DNA from: Chromatiales bacterium
Lineage (GTDB): Bacteria > Pseudomonadota > Gammaproteobacteria > Chromatiales > Chromatiaceae
Length of the DNA: 9,398 nucleotides
Assembly: GCA_024762485.1 (NCBI GenBank)
Contig: JANTHH010000109.1
Span: 1-9,398, forward strand
Reading direction: 5' to 3'
Every line of letters begins with the position of its first letter. The first letter of the stretch is position 1. Positions 7,365 through 9,398 of the stretch are shown in pieces. Below the pieces are notes generated by a model. That model was not told the origin of the DNA and did not search any database. It was given only the letters and a program-made list of their open reading frames with translations. The translations under genes and the position numbers were made by a program.

Positions 7365-8069
7365 ATGCTGAATGCGCAGATACAAGCCGCCTGGGCCGGC
7401 CCCCCCCAATGTGAACACTGCGGAATCCGTGATCTGGTGCTGTTCTCGGATCTGCGGCAGGAGGACTTTGTCCTTATCCACAAGCCGATCGAGGAGAAGC
7501 GCTTTGCAATAGCGGAGACGCTTTATCATGAAGGTGATGCGCCACAGCATGTATTCACTATCCGCGAAGGCTTGGTGAAGCTGGTGCAGTATCTGCCGGA
7601 TGGCAAGCAGCGCATCGTCAGGATTCTGAAGCAGGGTGATCTGGCAGGGCTCGAACTGTTGCTGGGCCAACCCTACCAACACACGGCGATTGCGCTTGAG
7701 CCGGTGCTGACCTGCCGTATCCCGTTGTCCGTGGTGCAGCGACTGAGTGACGACACGCCCCGGCTGCACAGGCAGTTGATGAGTCGCTGGCAGCGGGCAC
7801 TGACCGAGGCGGATTCCTGGCTTACCGAGCTTTCGACAGGGACCGCCCCTCAACGTGTTGCCCGCTTGCTGCTGAGACTGCATGAATTTTCCAGGGGTAA
7901 GCCTGTGTATATTCCCTCGCGTGAGGACATGGGTGCCATGCTGGGGATCACCACCGAGACAGCCAGCCGGGTGACGGCCGAGTTGAAGCGTGAGGGCCTG
8001 CTCAGCCAGATTGATCCTCACCACGCGCAACTGGATATCCCCGCTGTTCGGGCCATTGCAGGCCGATAG
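7365..8069 (+). CDS. Crp/Fnr-family transcriptional regulator, FNR-like with partial cysteine set
   Basis: A 234-aa DNA-binding regulator. The N-terminal cyclic-nucleotide-binding-like beta barrel covers about residues 25-125 (YHEGDAPQHVFTIREGLVKL and the following strands). A dimerisation helix lies at about 130-155 and a C-terminal winged helix-turn-helix at about 182-215. The recognition helix TETASR keeps Glu198, Ser201 and Arg202, the FNR residues that read TTGAT half-sites. Against E. coli FNR, Cys16 and Cys19 match C20 and C23, and Cys117 (LTCRIP) matches C122, but the C29 position is Val25. A classical [4Fe-4S] oxygen sensor is therefore doubtful. Start choice is uncertain: ATG 7365 has AGGA and GAGAG upstream, while in-frame TTG 7320 (with GGAG 8 nt upstream) and ATG 7326 would add 15 or 13 weakly structured residues. 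It faces away from the GAF gene. Confidence 0.9.
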   Translation: MLNAQIQAAWAGPPQCEHCGIRDLVLFSDLRQEDFVLIHKPIEEKRFAIAETLYHEGDAPQHVFTIREGLVKLVQYLPDGKQRIVRILKQGDLAGLELLLGQPYQHTAIALEPVLTCRIPLSVVQRLSDDTPRLHRQLMSRWQRALTEADSWLTELSTGTAPQRVARLLLRLHEFSRGKPVYIPSREDMGAMLGITTETASRVTAELKREGLLSQIDPHHAQLDIPAVRAIAGR

Positions 8070-8094
8070 CTGCGTGACGGATGCCGGGGAACAA

Positions 8095-8118
8095 TAAGGG
8101 GCAGACCACGGTTTTTCT
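8095..8118 (+). repeat. 24-bp dispersed direct repeat, copy B (RAYT/REP-type)
   Basis: Matches 5758-5781 at 23 of 24 positions in the same orientation. It lies 26 nt after the Crp/Fnr stop and about 40 nt before a truncated RAYT reading frame, the context expected for a RAYT-associated repeat. Confidence 0.85.
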
Positions 8119-8137
8119 GACAACCTAAGCCTTGTTC

Positions 8138-8153
8138 CAATCAAGGATGATTG
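8138..8153 (+). promoter_or_regulatory. Palindrome covering the ribosome binding site of the RAYT remnant
   Basis: CAATCAAGGATGATTG is a perfect 6-bp inverted repeat with a 4-nt centre. The AAGGA inside it (8143-8147) is the likely Shine-Dalgarno of the reading frame starting at 8157, so folding would limit translation. Its TGATTG half also resembles an FNR-type half-site, but the arms are in the wrong order for a full box. Confidence 0.4.
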
Positions 8154-8156
8154 ATC

Positions 8157-8216
8157 ATGCCACGACGCCCTAGCATCACACTGCCTGGTGTGCCTCTCCA
8201 CCTTTTCGGGGAGTGA
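8157..8216 (+). pseudogene. 5' fragment of a REP-associated tyrosine transposase (RAYT, Y1 family)
   Basis: Nineteen codons beginning MPRRPSITLPGVPLHL match the characteristic start of RAYT proteins (basic MPRRPR followed by LPG and a pair of basic or aromatic residues before the first strand). After LHL the frame runs into FGE-stop and the expected QRGNNR-type continuation is absent. Everything downstream, including the HUH motif and catalytic tyrosine, is missing. A Shine-Dalgarno AAGGA lies 9 nt upstream. With the upstream 24-bp repeat, this looks like the left end of a deleted RAYT unit. The evidence is short, so the identification is tentative. Confidence 0.5.
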
Positions 8217-8306
8217 AAGAAATTCAGGTAGCGAACCCGCGGTCTGTCATCGTTTTTCGTCTGGTTTTCGTTTTGCTGTACCGCCGCCGAGTTTTGCAGG
8301 GGTTTA

Positions 8307-9398
8307 CTAGGGCTTCCTCACGATCATCCGGCGAAGCTGTGCGAGATTTTTCTCCCGCTGTTTCCGGTCCTGCTCCTCGTGGCGCTTGGCGAGGAAGGCC
8401 TTGTAGAAGAGATGTGGGATCAGCAGCTTCGCCGGCAGCTTCAGATGGTGTCCGCGCAGGTAGAGCAGTCGGGCGGCGAGGTGGTGGCGCCAGTCCTGGA
8501 AGTCGGGATGAGGCGGTACTAGTATCTGGTCGAACAGGGTGTCGGTGAGGCCGCGCCGGGCCTCCAGCGGAATGCGGACAGCAAAGTGGCTGTCCAGCGC
8601 GTGGCAGGCCAGTTGCAGCGGCACGGTAAGCCGCAGTTCCTCTGCCCGGGTTTCCAGTCGCCCGGTGAAGGCGCCGGGGTCGCTGTTCTGCGTGTATTGC
8701 AGGCGCAGGTCGATCATGTCCCGGTAGGCCATGTCGAACTCTGCCTCGAGGAACAGGTGAGCCGCTGCGTGCAGGAACTGGTCTTCGGCGCACAGGGTGT
8801 AGAGATCGTCCCAGCCGGGCAGCGGCACGGCGCGATCGAACAGCGCCTGCGAGTCCACCGGATAGCGCCCGATCGGTGGCGTGATGGCGTGGTGGATGTC
8901 CAGCGTTGTCTTGCGCTTGCGGTGACGCATGGGGGGGATCTCGTGCATCCACTCCTCGTAGTAACGCCGGTCGTGGGGCAGTACGTGCTTGTGCTCCCAG
9001 CCATCGTTGGCGAGCGCCTTCTCCACTTCCGGGACGGCCTTGGCAGGGACCAGGATATCGATGTCGTTGAAGGTGCGCCCACGCGCCACGGGGCTGTCGG
9101 TCATCACGTAGGCGGCACCCTTGAGCAGGACCACGGGGATGCCGCGTGGGTAGAGGATGCCGTGGATGCGCTCGATCTCCCAGCGGGCGGCCTCGGCTTG
9201 GCGCTCGGCCAGCAGCCAGGCGCTGTCGAGATGGTTGCGGATGTTTGGCGGCAGCGTCTCCAGCAGTCCGGTGTCCGCGGTTGCGGCGCGCAGCCGCCCC
9301 AGCAGGCCTGAGACCCGCCCATGGCGGACGAGCCGGTCCCAGTCGGCAGGCGTCAGCGCGCTCAGTCCCTCGGGCCGGGCAAGCAGTTGGGCGAGACG
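8307..9398 (-). CDS. Nucleotidyltransferase family protein (PF14907-like), 5' end outside the window
   Basis: The minus-strand frame stays open from its stop at 8307 to the right edge, giving 363 visible residues. The GTG at 9134 is internal, because the codons before it continue a sensible protein (ending RIHGILYPRGIPV before VLLKGAAYV). The nucleotidyltransferase core is visible as VLLKGAAYV followed by GRTFNDIDILV, whose D-x-D (9057-9065) would bind the metal ions. Then come TTLDIHHAI and a helical tail with QFLHAAAHLFLEAEFDMAYRD-type blocks typical of the NTP_transf_5 group. Members often occur in exopolysaccharide or PEP-CTERM/exosortase loci, but no such neighbour is in view; substrate is unknown. 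The tail is very basic (REKNLAQLRRMIVRKP). No T-run terminator was found in the 90 bases after the stop, which separate it from the convergent RAYT fragment. Confidence 0.85.
   Translation of the reverse strand, partial: RLAQLLARPEGLSALTPADWDRLVRHGRVSGLLGRLRAATADTGLLETLPPNIRNHLDSAWLLAERQAEAARWEIERIHGILYPRGIPVVLLKGAAYVMTDSPVARGRTFNDIDILVPAKAVPEVEKALANDGWEHKHVLPHDRRYYEEWMHEIPPMRHRKRKTTLDIHHAITPPIGRYPVDSQALFDRAVPLPGWDDLYTLCAEDQFLHAAAHLFLEAEFDMAYRDMIDLRLQYTQNSDPGAFTGRLETRAEELRLTVPLQLACHALDSHFAVRIPLEARRGLTDTLFDQILVPPHPDFQDWRHHLAARLLYLRGHHLKLPAKLLIPHLFYKAFLAKRHEEQDRKQREKNLAQLRRMIVRKP

Noticed and set aside
8138..8156. Possible FNR box before the RAYT fragment
   Set aside because: The arms occur as ATCAA then TTGAT, the reverse order of the TTGAT-N4-ATCAA consensus.
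7017..8201. Minus-strand frame of 394 codons opposite the Crp/Fnr gene
   Set aside because: It covers the repeat-rich intergenic DNA and the antisense of a clear regulator, with no domain of its own.
8224..8952. Alternative minus-strand frame overlapping the nucleotidyltransferase gene
   Set aside because: It is Arg/Pro/Ala-rich and shifted relative to the frame carrying LKGAAYV and NDIDILV, which stays open to the window edge.

Overview
The window looks like chromosomal DNA of a GC-rich gammaproteobacterium, possibly near the Chromatiales/Ectothiorhodospiraceae. This is inferred from base composition, a TPP-riboswitch-controlled thiC, a DUF2189 membrane protein and the type of GGDEF-EAL protein; nothing here fixes the species. 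No rRNA, tRNA or CRISPR array was seen.

The left part (1-5292) is orderly and all on the plus strand. A six-helix membrane protein with intact GGDEF and EAL domains makes and/or breaks cyclic-di-GMP. Next comes a roughly 300-base leader with a well-formed thiamine pyrophosphate riboswitch and a hairpin that covers the ribosome binding site of thiC (pyrimidine synthesis for thiamine). A strong intrinsic terminator closes thiC. A separate DUF2189 integral membrane protein follows.

The middle (5293-6045) is a scrapyard. It holds a frameshifted, 3'-truncated IS3-type orfA, a tandem 10-bp repeat at the truncation point, a 24-bp repeat that recurs 2.3 kb away, several hairpins, and two short sequences that resemble the last ten codons of thiC including its stop. 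These thiC-like tails are the least expected feature of the window.

The right part has a divergent pair: a minus-strand protein built almost entirely of three GAF-like modules (6046-6951) and a plus-strand Crp/Fnr regulator (7365-8069) that keeps three of the four FNR iron-sulfur cysteines. Between them are about 410 bases with a palindrome near the GAF start and a large nested inverted repeat. After the regulator come the second copy of the 24-bp repeat and the first 19 codons of what looks like a REP-associated tyrosine transposase (RAYT). The window ends inside a minus-strand nucleotidyltransferase-family gene (PF14907-like) whose start lies off the right edge.

No complete new multi-gene system is evident. 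The best leads are the thiC 3'-end echoes, the RAYT-type repeat pair bracketing the GAF/Crp-Fnr unit, and the possible regulatory partnership between the GAF-only protein and the atypical FNR-like regulator.
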